Origin: Piliocolobus tephrosceles
Lineage: Eukaryota > Chordata > Mammalia > Primates > Cercopithecidae
NCBI RefSeq assembly: GCF_002776525.5
Contig: NC_045441.1
Location: 84,460,918 to 84,524,917, forward strand
Direction: 5' to 3'
Length of the DNA: 64,000 nucleotides
Shown here: piece after piece, positions 50,691 through 63,845 of the stretch
Layout: each line of letters opens with the position of its first letter
Position numbering within the stretch: the stretch's first letter is position 1
Notes under the pieces: generated by a model
The model's input: only the letters and a program-made list of their open reading frames with translations
What the model was told of the DNA's origin: nothing
The model's database searches: none
Program-made: the position numbers and the translations under genes

Positions 50691-52060
50691 CTTTCAGATT
50701 TTCAAGAGAGCTTTAGAATGTTCCTATAATACTCCATACTAACTTGTACTCTGTTGCCCAAACTACAAAATGTATAGATTTTATGAGTATTCAAAGATGC
50801 AATAAGAAAGCACTTTAACAGTAATTCAAAATACATCTAATCATCAAGAAATTCATAAAAATAAGTGACTCAGGATTTAAATTGCCCAGGAAAAAAAAAT
50901 CAACACAATATAGAAGCAAATATTACATGCCTCACATTCTATCTGTCAGTATTCCTTCTCTGGCCTTTTCCTTTATAACTTTAATTTTCTCAGGGCTACT
51001 TTTTATCTTCTCAGGACTAACAAAGGAAATTTCAATGCTCAACTTTGATTATAGGCCTTCTTGACAGTTGATTTTTTAAGAAAATCTCAGCAAGATAAGG
51101 ACAAAACATGTTCACTCTTTCACTATAGCTGCAAAAATATCCACACCATTCTGCATTTCTTAAAGCTGATTCTGATAAAGTAGTGAATTGTGGACATTCA
51201 CAAAGAAATGTATCTTATGCTCCTGTTCAGTATCCTTGAAAGTGGTTTTTGTACAAAAGAATCTTTTAAGACACCAATTTATGCCTTATGCCTGTCTAGA
51301 AATTGAAGCCATACTGTATGAAAGTAGATCTTTAACCCCTAAACTCAAGAAAATAGTCTAATTCTCATCAGTAGCCATAATTTTTTTGTTGCTCTAGTAA
51401 TAGTTAATTAAAATTAAAGATATTAAATTAAAGGTATTAAAGACAATTAAAAGCTTCCTTTGCAAAAATCAAGAGGATCAATGGCATTCTTATATCCAGA
51501 AATAGACAAAATCATAACTCAGTTAGATGAATTTCTCAAACTTAAAAGTTTGAAAGTCTTTGTTTCCTTTCAATTATCCAAAGTAAGATAAATGTGATCC
51601 ATTTAAATTTAATTCTTCAAATGAAAATATCTCTTGAAAAAATAAAGTGATTTCATAATTATTTTTATGTTAAAAGCATTTAAACTACCAGTATTGCTTG
51701 CAAAAGAAAAATGAAACTATCTTCTTAATATTTTAATTATAAAATTATAATTTTAGATAACCAGAAATCTGGTTTTTAATAACCAGAAATCTCTACTATT
51801 TGGCTCTTGATATTTTTCTCCCTGCTAATGGAAGCAAGGGGGTTAAGAAAGGTCTTAACCTCTTCCCTACCCAGTGATGCCCCATAGGACAAACTCTCTT
51901 TAAAATACCATACAAAAGAAGAAAAATATGTAAACATAATTCTTTTTTTTGACATAATTATTTTCATCAAGATACAAATTCCTAAAAAATATTAAACTTT
52001 TTTGCTCCTTAATAAAACTTTCTAACTTAAAAAAAATCATCTTTTATATCTACTTAGTCT

Positions 52061-52080
52061 TAAAGTATCTCATTATAAAA
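52061..52080. repeat. Target-site duplication, left copy
   Basis: taaagtatctcattataaaa here and taaagtatctacttataaat at 59044-59063 match at 17 of 20 positions and bracket the old L1. Confidence 0.75.
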
Positions 52081-54547
52081 TAACACTGGAAGGAGGAAGT
52101 GGAGCTGGGCTGCCACTGGGACAGTGTCTGCAGAGTCCAATTCTAGGAAAGTTTTTAGGAGGGAGGGGACAAGATAGCCAATTAGATATACCCAGGAAAC
52201 ACATCTCCCTTCAAGAGAAACCAAAATATCAAGTAAACCATCACATTTCAAACAGATTGTTTGAGAGACAACACTGAAAGTTGAGAGAGACGTGATGCAG
52301 ACACCAAGGCTGAAGAGGAAGCTGGAAAGCCTGCATAGAATCTCTTAACACAAGGACTGGCTCTTGGTCCTGAACAGAGCCAAAGTAAGGGGAGAGGGAA
52401 GGAACTACAGAACACCACACCTCTGGGATCCTAACTATAAAAGATCCCACAACCCACACAGACATTTGGATCAGCAAACGAATTGCCCACAGAGTATGCA
52501 AAGGCAGAGCTCAAACCTGTGCAGAGCTCAGAAGGGTTGGTGGAACATGAGACAGCTACAGCAAAATGCAACCGTATGTTTCCATCCCCCAAGCCTCTCC
52601 ATCTTGCTCTGAGTAACTGTAGCACCTACTGACTGCAGAGCCAGAGGAGAAAGTAGGGCTCCCTTTCTCATGCGATTGGGCAAGGCTGATCCACATGTTC
52701 CCTTGTCTTCCAGCTTCTCTCAAAGCTACCTGCCTCACCATTCCTGTAAGAGGGTGCACAGAGCACAGCCTCCACTGCTCCACCTGAGTGTTTTGCCAGT
52801 GACCAGGGAGCAGTTTAGCTCCCCCAGCACAGCTGGTGTTCAATCCCATGGGGCCAGAGGTCAAAGCTGCAGGCCCAGTCCCAACCTCCCAGGGTTGGAG
52901 TACACTGCCCAGGGTTTCAGAATTGAGATTTGTGGTTAGAGCTCTAGTGAGGAGGGAGCCCCCACTCAGAACAGAAACAGGGAGGCGTGAGTTCATGTGC
53001 CGCCAAGGGAGCTGGGCATCCTTCCCTCCCCAAGACCAGCCTGGGAAGGGTTCAGTCTGTTGGCCAGTCGCACCTTCTACTTGAGGGAGCCCCATGGCCT
53101 GGAACACCTGGGATAGCCCAGCAATTTCAGCACAGAAAGCTTGGGACAAATCTAGCTGGTTAGGTCTGTTCCTGGGGCAGACACTGGAGGGAGATCTGCT
53201 TGGGGGATCCCACAGCCATCTGCCAGGCTAAAAACCCTAGGCTGCAGGCACCACACAAGCTATACATCTGTGGCACCAATACCCTGCCTGGGGATCCTCT
53301 GCCCTTGATCTGGTTCATCATCAAACCACCAAAAGACATATCTCACAACCTACTCTGACTCTGCCAAGCTCAGAGGACCAGTGGGTCCCCAGGGAGTTGT
53401 GAGTCTTTGGTGATCTAAGCTTCAGCTTGAGCTGTCCCTAAGGGAGGGGGTGTGCAGCCAACCAGGGTCCCCCTTAGGGCTAAGGGAAGCATAGGCAAGA
53501 CATCCATGATTGGAGGGGTTCCCCCAATACCTAGGAACAGGCTTAGTGAGGGGGTAATCTTCTACCCTGCAACAACATTTTCCCCCTACCACATCTCCCC
53601 TCACCGCATCTCCCCTACCACCACATCTCCCCCTCCCCAAAGCACTGCTATGAAGGCACTCAAATACAAAGGAGGCTTATAGCTGAGTAAGCATATCTTC
53701 CAGCCCTTACTCTTAAATGCCATCTACTGTATCACAGCCTGAATTACACCACCAAACAAAAATAAATTCCTTTAGCACACAATGCCTGTAAAACCCAACG
53801 AGGAAACTAGCCCAAACTAAGGAACCCATACAGAACCTTGGCCCTCTGAAAAGACCCAAAAACAAAGCCAACCAACTATACACAACAGTCGAACCCTCAA
53901 GGGATAAAAGAAAATGAAAACAAGCCCCATCCAAATGTGAGCAGTTTATAAAAGAAAAAGAAACACTAGCCCCTCAGCTGAGATGAAATCAGCACAAGAA
54001 CTCCAGCAATTCAAAAAGTCAGAGCATTTCCTTACCTCTAAAGGATCACACTAGCTCCCCAGCAATGAATCCTAATCAGATTGAAATATCAGACATGACA
54101 GACATAGAATTTAAAATCTAGATGGCAAGGAAACTTAACAAGATTCAAAAGAAAGTTGAAATCCATTTCAAGGAAGCCAGTGAAATGATCTAAGAGTTGA
54201 ATGACAACATAGTCATTTTAAGAAAGAACTAAAGTGAACTCCTGGAACTGAAAAATTTCCCTAATCTCACTAGATAGGTTGGCATATAAATTCAAAAAAA
54301 ATTCATAGAACCTTTATGAGATACTATACAAGATGACCACCCCCAAGACACAGAATCTTCAGACTTTCTAGGTCAATGTGAAAGAAAAAAATCTCAAAGG
54401 CAGCTACAGAAAAGGGTCATATCACTTACAAAGGGGATACTATCAGGCTAACAGTAGACCTCCCAACAGAAGCTATACAGGCTAGAGGAGACTGGGAACA
54501 TATTTTCAGCATTATTAAAGAAAAGAAATACCAGTCAAGAATTTAAA

Positions 54548-54842
54548 GGCCGGGCGCGGTGGCTCAAGCCTGTAATCCCAGCACTTTGGGAGGCCGAGAT
54601 GGGCGGATCACGAGGTCAGGAGATCGAGACCATCCTGGCTAACACGGTGAAACCCCGTCTCTACTAAAAATACAAAAACTAGCCGGGCGAGGTGGCAGGC
54701 GCCTGTAGTCCCAGCTACTCGGGAGGCTGAGGCAGGAGAATGGTGGGAACCCGGGAGGCGGAGCTTGCAGTGAGCTGAGATCCGGCCACTGCACTCCAGT
54801 CTGGGCGACAGAGCGAGACTCTGCCTCAAAAAAAAAAAAAAA
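54548..54842 (+). mobile_element. AluY, Old World monkey type, young
   Basis: Nearly consensus sequence with 'ggctcaagcctg', 'gagatccggccac' and 'gactctgcctc'. The 10-bp duplication 'aagaatttaa' flanks it (about 54538-54547 and 54843-54852). It is inserted in the ORF1 region of the old L1. Confidence 0.95.
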
Positions 54843-55427
54843 AAGAATTTAATATCCCACCAAACTAAGCTTCATAAAAGGAAATGTATAATATTTTCCA
54901 GACAAGCAATCACTAGAGAATTCATTACCAATAGACCAGCCTTGCAAGAGATACTTGAGGGAGTTGTAGACACAGAAATGAAATAACAATCTGTATTACC
55001 ATAAAAACACACTTAAATACACAGCCTGCAGACCCTATTGAGACTACACAATCAAGACTACAAAGCAACTAGCTAACAGCACCAGGATAGGATCAAAACA
55101 TCACATAGCAATATTAACCACGAATGTTAATGGTCTAAATGCCCCACTTATAAAACACAGAGAGGCACGGTGGCTAATAGAACAAGACCCAATCACCATC
55201 TGCTATCTTCAAGATAACCATCTCACATATAATGAAACCCACAGGCTCAAAGTAAAGACATGAAGAAAGATCTACCATGCAAACTAAAAACAAAAAAGAG
55301 GAGGGGGTCCTATTCTTATATCAGATAAAACATACTTTAAAGAAACAACATTAAAAAAGGACAAAGAAGGTCATTATGGTCATTACATAATGATAAAGAG
55401 TTCAATACAACGAAAAGACTTAACTGT

Positions 55428-55484
55428 CATATACACACACACACACACATGCACGCACACGCGTGCGCGCGCACACACACACAC
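55428..55484. repeat. 57-bp alternating purine-pyrimidine tract
   Basis: An uninterrupted alternation runs from 'catatacacac' through 'gcacgcacacgcgtgcgcgc' to 'gcacacacacacac'. The CG-rich core is a strong candidate for Z-DNA. It arose inside decayed L1 ORF2 sequence. Confidence 0.92.
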
Positions 55485-58400
55485 TCTGACATTGGAGCAC
55501 CTAGATTCATAAAGCAAGTACTTCTAGACCTACAAAAGACTTAGTCACACAATAATAGTAGTGGACTTCAACACCCCATTGACAGCATTACATGGATCAT
55601 TAACACAGAAAACTAACAAACTCTGGATGTAAATTTGACTTGTCCAATTTGACATCTAAAGAATACTCCACCCATCAACCACACAATACACTTTATTTTC
55701 ATCTGCACACTGAACATATTCTATGTTTGACCATATGCTTGGCCATAAAGCAAGTCCAAATAAAATTTTAAAAACCTGAAATCATACCAAGCATATATGT
55801 GAACCACAGTGGAGGAAAAATGGAAGTGAACAGCAAGAAAATCTCTCAAAATCACACAATCACATTGGCATCAATGTGATTACACCTGAATAACTTTTGG
55901 GTAAACAATGAAGTTAAGACAGAAATTTAAAAATTCTTTAAAATAAATGAAAAAGAGATACAACATACCAAAATCTCTGGGATGCAGCAAAAACAGTGTT
56001 AAAAGTTTTTATCAGTAAATGTCTACATCAAGAAGTTAGAAAGATCTTAAATCAACACTCTAACATCGTACCTAGAGGAACTAAAAGAACAAAAATAAAC
56101 TAACCCCAGAGCTAGAAGAAGAAAACAAATAACTGAAATCAGAGCAGAATTGAACAAGACTGAGACACAAAAACCTATTCAAAGGATCAATAAAACCAAA
56201 CATCATTTCTTTGAAAGGATAAACAAGATTGATAGACTGTTAGCTATTATCAAAGAAAAAAAGAAAGAAGATCCCAATAAGCACAATGAGAAATGACAGA
56301 GTTGACATTACAACTAATCCTACAGAAATATAAAATATCTTCAGAGACTATTACGAACAGTTTTATGCACACAAACTAGAAAATCGAGAGGAAATTGATA
56401 AATTGCCAGAAACACACAACCTCCCAAGATTAAACCAGGAAGAAACTGAGAACCTAATCAGAGCAATAAACTCTGAAACAGTTATAAGAAACCTATCAAC
56501 TAAGAAAAGTCCTGGAGCAGATATATTCACAGTTGTATTCTAGCAGATATACAAAGAAGAGCTGGTGTCAATCCTACTGAAACTATTTCAAACTATCAAG
56601 AAGGACGGACTCTTCTGTAACACATTCTAGGAAGCCAGGATCATCTTGATACCGAAATGAAAGACACAACAAAAAAGGAAAACTTTAGGCCAGTATCCCT
56701 AATGAACACAGAGGCAAAGATACTCGATAAAATACTACCAAACTAAATCTAGCAGCACCTCTAAAAGTTAGTTAACTACGATCAAGTAGGCTTTATTCCC
56801 AGGATGCAAGGATGGCTAAAATAAGCAAATCAATAAATGTGATTTACCACATAAACGAAATAAAAAACAAAAACCATATGATCACATCAATAGACATAGA
56901 AAGCGCTTTCAATAAAATCCAACATCCCTTCATGATAAAAACCCTCAAAAAACTAGGTATTGAGGGAATGTATCTTAAAATAATAAGAGCCATCTAAGAC
57001 AGACCTACAGCCAACATCACATTGAACAGGCAAAAGCTGGAAACATTCCCCTTGGGAGGTGGAAGAAGACAAGGACACCCACTCTGGCCACTCCTATTCA
57101 ACACAGTACTAGAAGTCCTAGCCAGAGCAATAGGAAAAAGAAATAAAAAGCATCCAAATTGGTAAAGGAGAAATCATATTGTCTCTCTTTCCTAATGATA
57201 TAATTATATGCCTAGAAAACCTTGACAACCTCCTGATGATATAATTATATACCTAGAAAATCTTGACAACCACCAACAAGCTCCTAGAACTGAAGAACAA
57301 CTTCAGTAAAGTTTCAGGGTATAAAATCAATGTATAAAAATCAGTTGTACTTCTATACACCAATAACGGTCAAGCTGAGAGTCACCTCAAAAACACAATC
57401 CCATTTACGATAGCCACACATGCACAAAATACCTGGGAATATATCTAAGCAATTAGGTGAAAGATCTCTACAAGGAGAACTACAAAACATTGCTGAAAGA
57501 AATGACATAAACAAATGGAAAAACATTCCATGCTCATGAATTGGAAGAATCAATACTGTGAAAATGACCATATACTGCCCCAAGCAACCTACAGAACAAA
57601 TTGCATGATTGAATGCAATACCTATTAAAATACCAGCATCATTTTTCAGAGAATTAGAAAAGAAATCCTAAAATTCATATGGAACAAAAATAGCCAAATC
57701 AATCCTAATAAAAAAAAAAAAAACAACAAAGCTGGAGGCATCACGTTACCCAACTTTAAACTATATTACAAGGATGGCTACAGTAACCAAAACAGAATGA
57801 TACCATTACACAAACAGACACAAAGTCCAATAGAACAGAACACAGAACCTAGAAATATAGCTACATACCCACAATCCATCTTATCTTTGACAAAGTTGAC
57901 AAAAATAAGCAATGGAGAAAGGACTCTCTATTCAATAAGTGGTGCTGTGATAGCTGGGTAGCCATATACAGAATAATGTAACATATGGAAAAGAATTTAT
58001 GACTAAGTTCTCGAAAGCAATTACAACAAAAACAAAAATTGACAAGTGGGACCTAATTAAACCAAAGAGCTTCTACACAGCAAAAGAAACTATCAACAGA
58101 GTAAAGAGACAACCTACAGAAAGAGAGAAAATACTCACGAACTACGCATCCAACAGATGTCTAACATCTCGAACCTGTAAGGAACTTAAATCAACAAGAA
58201 AAAAACAAATAACCCCAGTAAAAATTGGGCAAAAGACATGAACAGATACTTAAAAGAAGACATACAAGCAGCCAACAAATGTGGGAAAAAAAGCTCAACA
58301 CAATAATCGTCAGAGAAATGGAAATCAAAACCATTCTGACACTAGTCAGAGGGCTATTATTAAAAAGTTGAAAAACAACAGATGCTGATAAGGCTATGGA

Positions 58401-59043
58401 GAAAAGGGAATGGTTACACTCTATTGATGGGAATGAATTAGTTCAGCCACTGTGGAAAGCAGTTTGGAGATTTCTCAAAGAACTTAAAACAGAATTACCA
58501 TTCAACCCAGCAATACCATTACTAGGTATATATCCAAAAGAAAATAAATTGTTCTGCCAAAAAGACATGTACTCCTATGTTAATCACAGCACTACTGACA
58601 ATAGCAGAGTCATAGAATCAACTGAGGAGCCCATTCACAGTCAATTGGATAAAGAAAATATGGTACATCAACACCATGGACTACCATGCAGCCATAAAAA
58701 AGAATGAAATCATGTCCTTTGCAGCAACATGGATGTAGCCAGAGGTCATTATCCTAAGTGATTTAATGCAGAAACAGAAAACCAAATACCTCATGTTCTC
58801 ACTTATAGCTGGTAGTTAAATATTCGGCACACGTGGCCATAAAGATGGCATTATTAGACACAGGGGACTACGAGAAGGGAGAGGAAGGATGGGGGGTAAG
58901 GGTTGAAAAACTACCTATTGGGTACTATGCTGACTACCTGGGTGACAGGATCAATCACATCCCAAATCTCAGCATCATGTAACATACCCATGTAACAAAC
59001 CTGCAAATATACCTCCTGAATCCAAAATAAAAGTTGAAATTTG

Positions 59044-59063
59044 TAAAGTATCTACTTATAAAT
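59044..59063. repeat. Target-site duplication, right copy
   Basis: taaagtatctacttataaat pairs with 52061-52080. Confidence 0.75.
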
Positions 59064-60212
59064 TATGCATTAATTAATTTATAAGGAACAGAAGGAATAG
59101 CAGTAACTATACAGAAGAGAAAAACATCGTACCCAAATGATTAATATTAATATCATTAATAAAGGTCCAACAGACTATGTGCCTCTGGGTGTTCATATCC
59201 CCAATAGAACATAACTACTTATTTTGTAATCCAGCCAATAATGGACAAGCTCATTCTAATCATAAGGAAAAAGTAAACAAACACAAATTAAGGGGCATTC
59301 TATAAGAATTCTAGCTAGTTTTCTTTAGAAATATCAATCTCATGCAAGAAAAAGACTGAAAACTGTTTTAAGTTTAAAGTAGCTGACAACCACATGCAAA
59401 CAGAATCCTGAATTGGACCCAGTACCAAAGAAATAAAATTTGTAGTAAGGGACATTATTTAGACATTTGACAAAACTAGAAAATGAATTATAGGTGAAAG
59501 TACATCAATTTAAATATCTTTAATTGACAACTGAACTATGATCATATAAGGGAATATTTTAGTTCTTAAGAATGACACTGAAGCAGTAAGGAATGAAGGA
59601 CCATAATGTATGCAACCTCTCAAGTGGTTAAAAAATGTATATGTGTTTAGGGAAAGGAACAGAATTATAAGACAAATGTGACAGAATGTTGAAAATAATG
59701 AATCTAGGAAAGGTCATATGGGAATTCTTTGTACTGTCCTTATAACTTTTCTGAAAATTTGAAATTACTTCAAAATAAAAAAATTTAAATTATTTTTTAA
59801 GATTACATATTAATATGTGAAAATTTTCACAATAAACAATTGAACAAAGCAAGCCTGACAAAATACAAAGTACAAGCCTGACAAAGTACAAGTGCTTTGA
59901 ACAGTGACAAGAGGCTTGTACCAGAAAGTAGCTCCATATACTGCTTTCTTCATCAAAAAAAAGTCTTGCTATTAAAAAATAACTCAGCTATCCTAAACTC
60001 TGCTTAGTGACATTCTGGCACAACCTAGTAACAGTTAATGTACCAGCACTATACTTTGAGTAGCACTAGTCTAAATACCATCTATTTATAATCAGTCAAT
60101 CAATAACTACTTTAAGAATTATACATACGCATTTGGAATAATATACACCAAGTTATAACCAGTTTATGCTGGGTAACACAACTGAAGGTAATTTTTACTC
60201 TCTTCTTGTATT

Positions 60213-60450
60213 TTCTTATTCTTATTCTTTTTTTTTTTTTTTTTGACAGAGTCTTGCTCTGTCACCCAGAATGGAATGCTGTGGCTCAATCAGACATATG
60301 CCACCATGCCTAGCTAATGTTTTATATTTTTAGTAGAGATGGGGTTTTGCCACATTGCCCAGGCTGGTCTCTAACTCCTGGGCTCAAGCAATCTGCCCAA
60401 CTCAGCCTCCCCAGTGCGGGGGATTACAGATAGGAGCCACTGCACCTGGC
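60213..60450 (-). mobile_element. AluJ, antisense, internally deleted, with target-site duplication
   Basis: A T-run and 'gacagagtcttgctctgtc' open it, and 'ccactgcacctggc' closes it. About 60 bp are missing near 60280. The 13-mer 'ctcttcttgtatt' occurs before (from 60199) and after (60451-60463). It lies about 200 bp past the donor of the exon at 60657. Confidence 0.9.
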
Positions 60451-60656
60451 CTCTTCTTGTATTGTTTTAAGTTGCTGAAATTAACATGGATTACTTTTGT
60501 AATAACAAAAACAAAAGTAAACTTTCAAAAAATGTGTAGGTGAAAAAGAATTAACAAGCAATCAGATTTACTGGAATTTGCCTCCTATATTAAAACATGA
60601 CATTTTGTCTTAATGTTTACATACTACCAACATTTTTCTAAAAGGCTTGTACTTAC

Positions 60657-60814
60657 AGCTGATCTTGAAGCTCCACAATTATATATTCTAATTGTTCCTT
60701 CTCCAGTTTATGGGCCAGATCAGAATCTTCAATCCTTTGAAGTAGTATTTTATTCTGGGAGACAGATTCAGATAGTTGGTTCTCTCGAAGTCGTAAGAGT
60801 TCTTCAAGGTAACC
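60657..60814 (-). CDS. RUNDC3B: RUNDC3B coding exon (coiled-coil), first of four visible
   Basis: Read on the minus strand, this 158-bp exon follows an acceptor ending TTTCCAG (AG at 60816-60815) and ends at a GTAAGT donor (60656-60651). It starts on a codon boundary with GYLEELLRLRENQ, codes 52 whole residues, and leaves two bases (CT) that complete a Leu codon with the next exon. The peptide is rich in Leu, Glu, Gln and Lys with heptad-like spacing, as expected for the coiled coil that follows the RUN domain in the RUNDC3 family. From memory RUNDC3B is about 473 residues, which would put this exon near residues 284-336. RUNDC3 proteins are reported as binding partners of Rap-type small GTPases; their cellular role is poorly defined. 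The upstream exons and the RUN domain lie beyond the window. The family call rests on recognising the peptide, not on a search; RUNDC3A is the main alternative and fits less well. Confidence 0.87.
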
Positions 60815-61204
60815 CTGGAAATCCAGTATCATCAAGATATAGCAACTGCAAAATTCTAATACATATCCTGAAGATAAATCCTGAGTAGCTTAAATGCTAT
60901 TCCTATTTATATTGTAATGAAACAATTTCAAAGCATTACTGACAAATTAGTAAAAAATTTATTTTAATTGAATATAAAAATTTAACATATATTCTCCATT
61001 ATTTAAAACTCTTCTCTGAAGTTTGAGAAACTAATTTGATGTAAAACTTAGTTAAAACATTGTAATTCTAAGCTTCAAAACAACTGCATGACTCCTAGCT
61101 TCAAAATACAGACCTAAAAACAGAATAACCAGTTAGAAAGTTGCCTCTTTGTGATTATTTTTCAAAAACACATAGACATTAACATTTTAGCATTAATATG
61201 TTAG

Positions 61205-61450
61205 TGAGAGGTAGTACAATGTTTTGGTTAGGCCTGCCGGCCTAGTGTCATATTCCAGTTTTACCACTTATCAGCTACGTGTCCTTGGGCAAGTTACTTA
61301 AGCTCTCTGTGCCACAGTTTCACCATCTAAAAAAGTACGACCCATCAGAGTACCCTAGTTGGTAGGATTAAATGAATCAATACAGGTAAATTGCTTGGAA
61401 CAGTGTCTAGTACACTGCATGCTATGTATAATTACTAGCTATTATTATTG
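61205..61450 (+). repeat. MIR element, well preserved
   Basis: Sense MIR order: 'ttaccacttatcagctacg', 'ccttgggcaagttacttaa', 'gctctctgtgcc', then 'ggattaaatgaatcaatac' and 'cagtgtctag'. It is the clearest MIR in the window. Confidence 0.8.
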
Positions 61451-61959
61451 GTAAACACGTAATAGGATATAAGACTTTTTGGAATGATCTCTTAACCTTT
61501 TACTCTTTACTTTTTCTTTGTCCTTCTGCCCTGCTTTCTGGGAAACCTTATTGAATTTATCTTCCAACCTTTTGTACTAAATTTCTGAATTCAGGAAATC
61601 ATATTTTTAATTTTCAAAAGCTCTTTCCTGTTTTCTGATTGTTCTCTTCCCATGGCATTTTATTCTTTTTAGTTGCAATGTACTTTGAAATTCCTCTAAG
61701 GATTTTTAATTAGAATCTTTTTAAAGTATTCTTCTATTACATGTTACCCTATTCATGTGTCATTAATAAACTTTCACTTATTTTAGATTTATGATACATG
61801 TTAAGAGTAGTTAATACTATTCTTCAAGAGCTTATTTTTCATATTTTTTCCTGATAATTCTCAAATGTTTTTCTATAATAAAATCTCAGAAGTTAAATTT
61901 TTATAAATGAATATTTCATATATATACAGCTTAATATAAACAATATATATTCATAAACA

Positions 61960-62540
61960 TTAGTAATTAAAGAATACTCACATATCCACCACCTAGATTA
62001 ATCACCAATACTTTAAAAGCCAATATAATGCCTTCCTTGATTGTCTCCTCTGCAAAGGTAACAATACCCTAGATTTGTATTTATCATCTCTTTACTTTTC
62101 TTTCCAGTTTTACTATAAATATGTGTCATCTTAAACAATAAGTTGTTTAATTTTGCTTGGTTTTGTCAATATCCTTTTGAAAATGTTTTGTCTATATTGA
62201 TGAGTCTAGCTATAGTTCATTTGCTCTAAAAACTGTATAGTATTCCATTGTATGAATATTGCAGTTTATTCACTCTTCTGTCACTGTTCTCTCAATGACC
62301 ATTTGGATCACTTTAGGTTTTTCTTATTATAAACAATATTGCTGTGAACACACTCTGTTATGTCTCCTGGTATGCACATCCAAGGAGATATATCTAGGAG
62401 GAGAATTCCTAGGATATAGGCCGTGTATATCTTCACATTTACTAGATATTGCTATTGATATTGCCATTGTAGTAATCGTTCTTACTACTGGTTTTATACT
62501 AATCACATTCCCACTTGACACTATATTCACATGATCTTAT
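61960..62540 (-). mobile_element. Antisense L1M fragment
   Basis: 'tatagtattccattgtatg', 'tgctgtgaacacactctgt' and 'ctaggaggagaattcctag' match reversed old L1 ORF2/3' text. Confidence 0.6.
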
Positions 62541-62641
62541 GTTAGTATAAAAGTTATACTGGGATTCATTAAATTCATTGAAAACTATTCCTTCTTTTCC
62601 TATTCTCAGGAACAGTCCATATAAAATAGGGATCACTCATA

Positions 62642-63845
62642 CAGTTGAGTGCCACTTAATGATGGGGATATGTTCTGAGAAATGTGTTGCTAGGCCATTT
62701 TGCCATTATATGAACATTACAGAATGTACTTACACCAACCTAGATGGTACAGTCTACTACACACCTAGGCTAGATACTATAGCCTATTGTTCCTAGGCTA
62801 CAAACCTGTACAGCATGTTACTATACTGAGTACTGTAGGCAACTGTAATACAATAGCAAGTATTTATATATCTAAACATAGAAAAGGGACAGTAAAAATA
62901 CGGTATAAAAGATTTTTTTTTTTTTTAAAAAAAAGGCACAACTATGTAGGCCATTACTGTGAAATGGAACTTGCAGGACTGGAAATTGCTCAAAGTGAGT
63001 CAGTGAGTGGGTAGTTAGTGAATGTAAAGGCCTACAACTACAGTACCCTACTGCAGACTTTATAAACACTGTACACCTAGCCTACACTAAATTTATTTTT
63101 ATGTTTTCTTTCTTCAGTAATAAAATTAAACTTAGTTTACTCTAACATTTTTACTTTACAAACTTTTAAAAATCTTTTTGACTCTTTTGTAATAACAGTT
63201 TAAAACATATATTGTACAGCTATACAACAATATTTTCTTTTTAACATCCTTATTCTAGAAGCTTTTTTTCTATTTACACATTTAAAAACTTTTTAACTTT
63301 TTAAACTTTTTCATTATAAATGAAGACACAAACACACACATTAACCTAGGCCTACACAGGGTCAGGATCATCAATATCACTGTCTTCCACTTCCACCTCT
63401 TGTCCGACTGGAAAGACTTCAGAAGCATTAATACATGGAGCTGTCATCTCCCATGATCACAATGCCTACTGCTGGACTACCTCCTAAAAGACCTGCCTGA
63501 AGCTGTTTTACACTTAATTTTTTTGTTTTTTAAGTAGAAGCAGTACACTAAAAAATAATTACTAAAAAGTATTGTATAGTAAATATGTAAACCAGTAACA
63601 GTATTTTATTATCAAGTATTATGTACTGTCCATAATTGTATATGCTAGTTTTTAATGACTGGCAAGGAAAGAGGTGTATTTACACCAGCATCACCACAAA
63701 CACATGAGTAATGCATTGTGTTACAACATTACTATGGCTACATCACTAAGTGATAGGAATTTTTCATCTCCATTATAATCTTATGGGACCACCTCATATA
63801 CATGACCCATTGTTGGCCAAAACATTATTATGTAGTGCATGACTG
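62642..63845 (+). mobile_element. Tigger-family DNA transposon, non-autonomous, with TA duplication
   Basis: It opens 'cagttgagtgccacttaat', and its other end reads 'cagtcatgcactacataat' on the minus strand, an imperfect terminal inverted repeat. Both ends abut TA (62640-62641 and 63846-63847), the duplication made by Tc1/mariner transposases. At 1.2 kb it is shorter than an autonomous Tigger, and no DDE transposase frame is open. A T/A-rich run (62911-62934) interrupts it. Confidence 0.8.

Larger units (their letters stand above)
52081..59043 (+). mobile_element. Full-length old L1 with target-site duplication, sense
   Basis: The order is 5' UTR (52081 to about 53950), ORF1 region (about 53980-54990, split by an Alu), ORF2 (about 55085-58710) and 3' UTR ending 'ccaaaataaaagttgaaat'. 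Length without the Alu is about 6.66 kb. ORF2 carries recognisable RT text (for example DIESAFNKIQHPF near 56905), but many stops and frameshifts. The 5' UTR is unlike that of the young L1 at 5770 and suggests L1PB/L1MA age. The flanking 20-mer duplication marks both ends, so the insertion is complete. Confidence 0.88.

Noticed and set aside
52556..53149. 197-codon open frame on the minus strand
   Set aside because: It is antisense to the GC-rich 5' UTR of the old L1 at 52081 and matches no protein I know. Without expression evidence it is best read as chance openness.
62911..62934. T15/A8 run as a transcription terminator
   Set aside because: It sits inside a dead DNA transposon and no Pol III gene (A and B boxes) lies before it.
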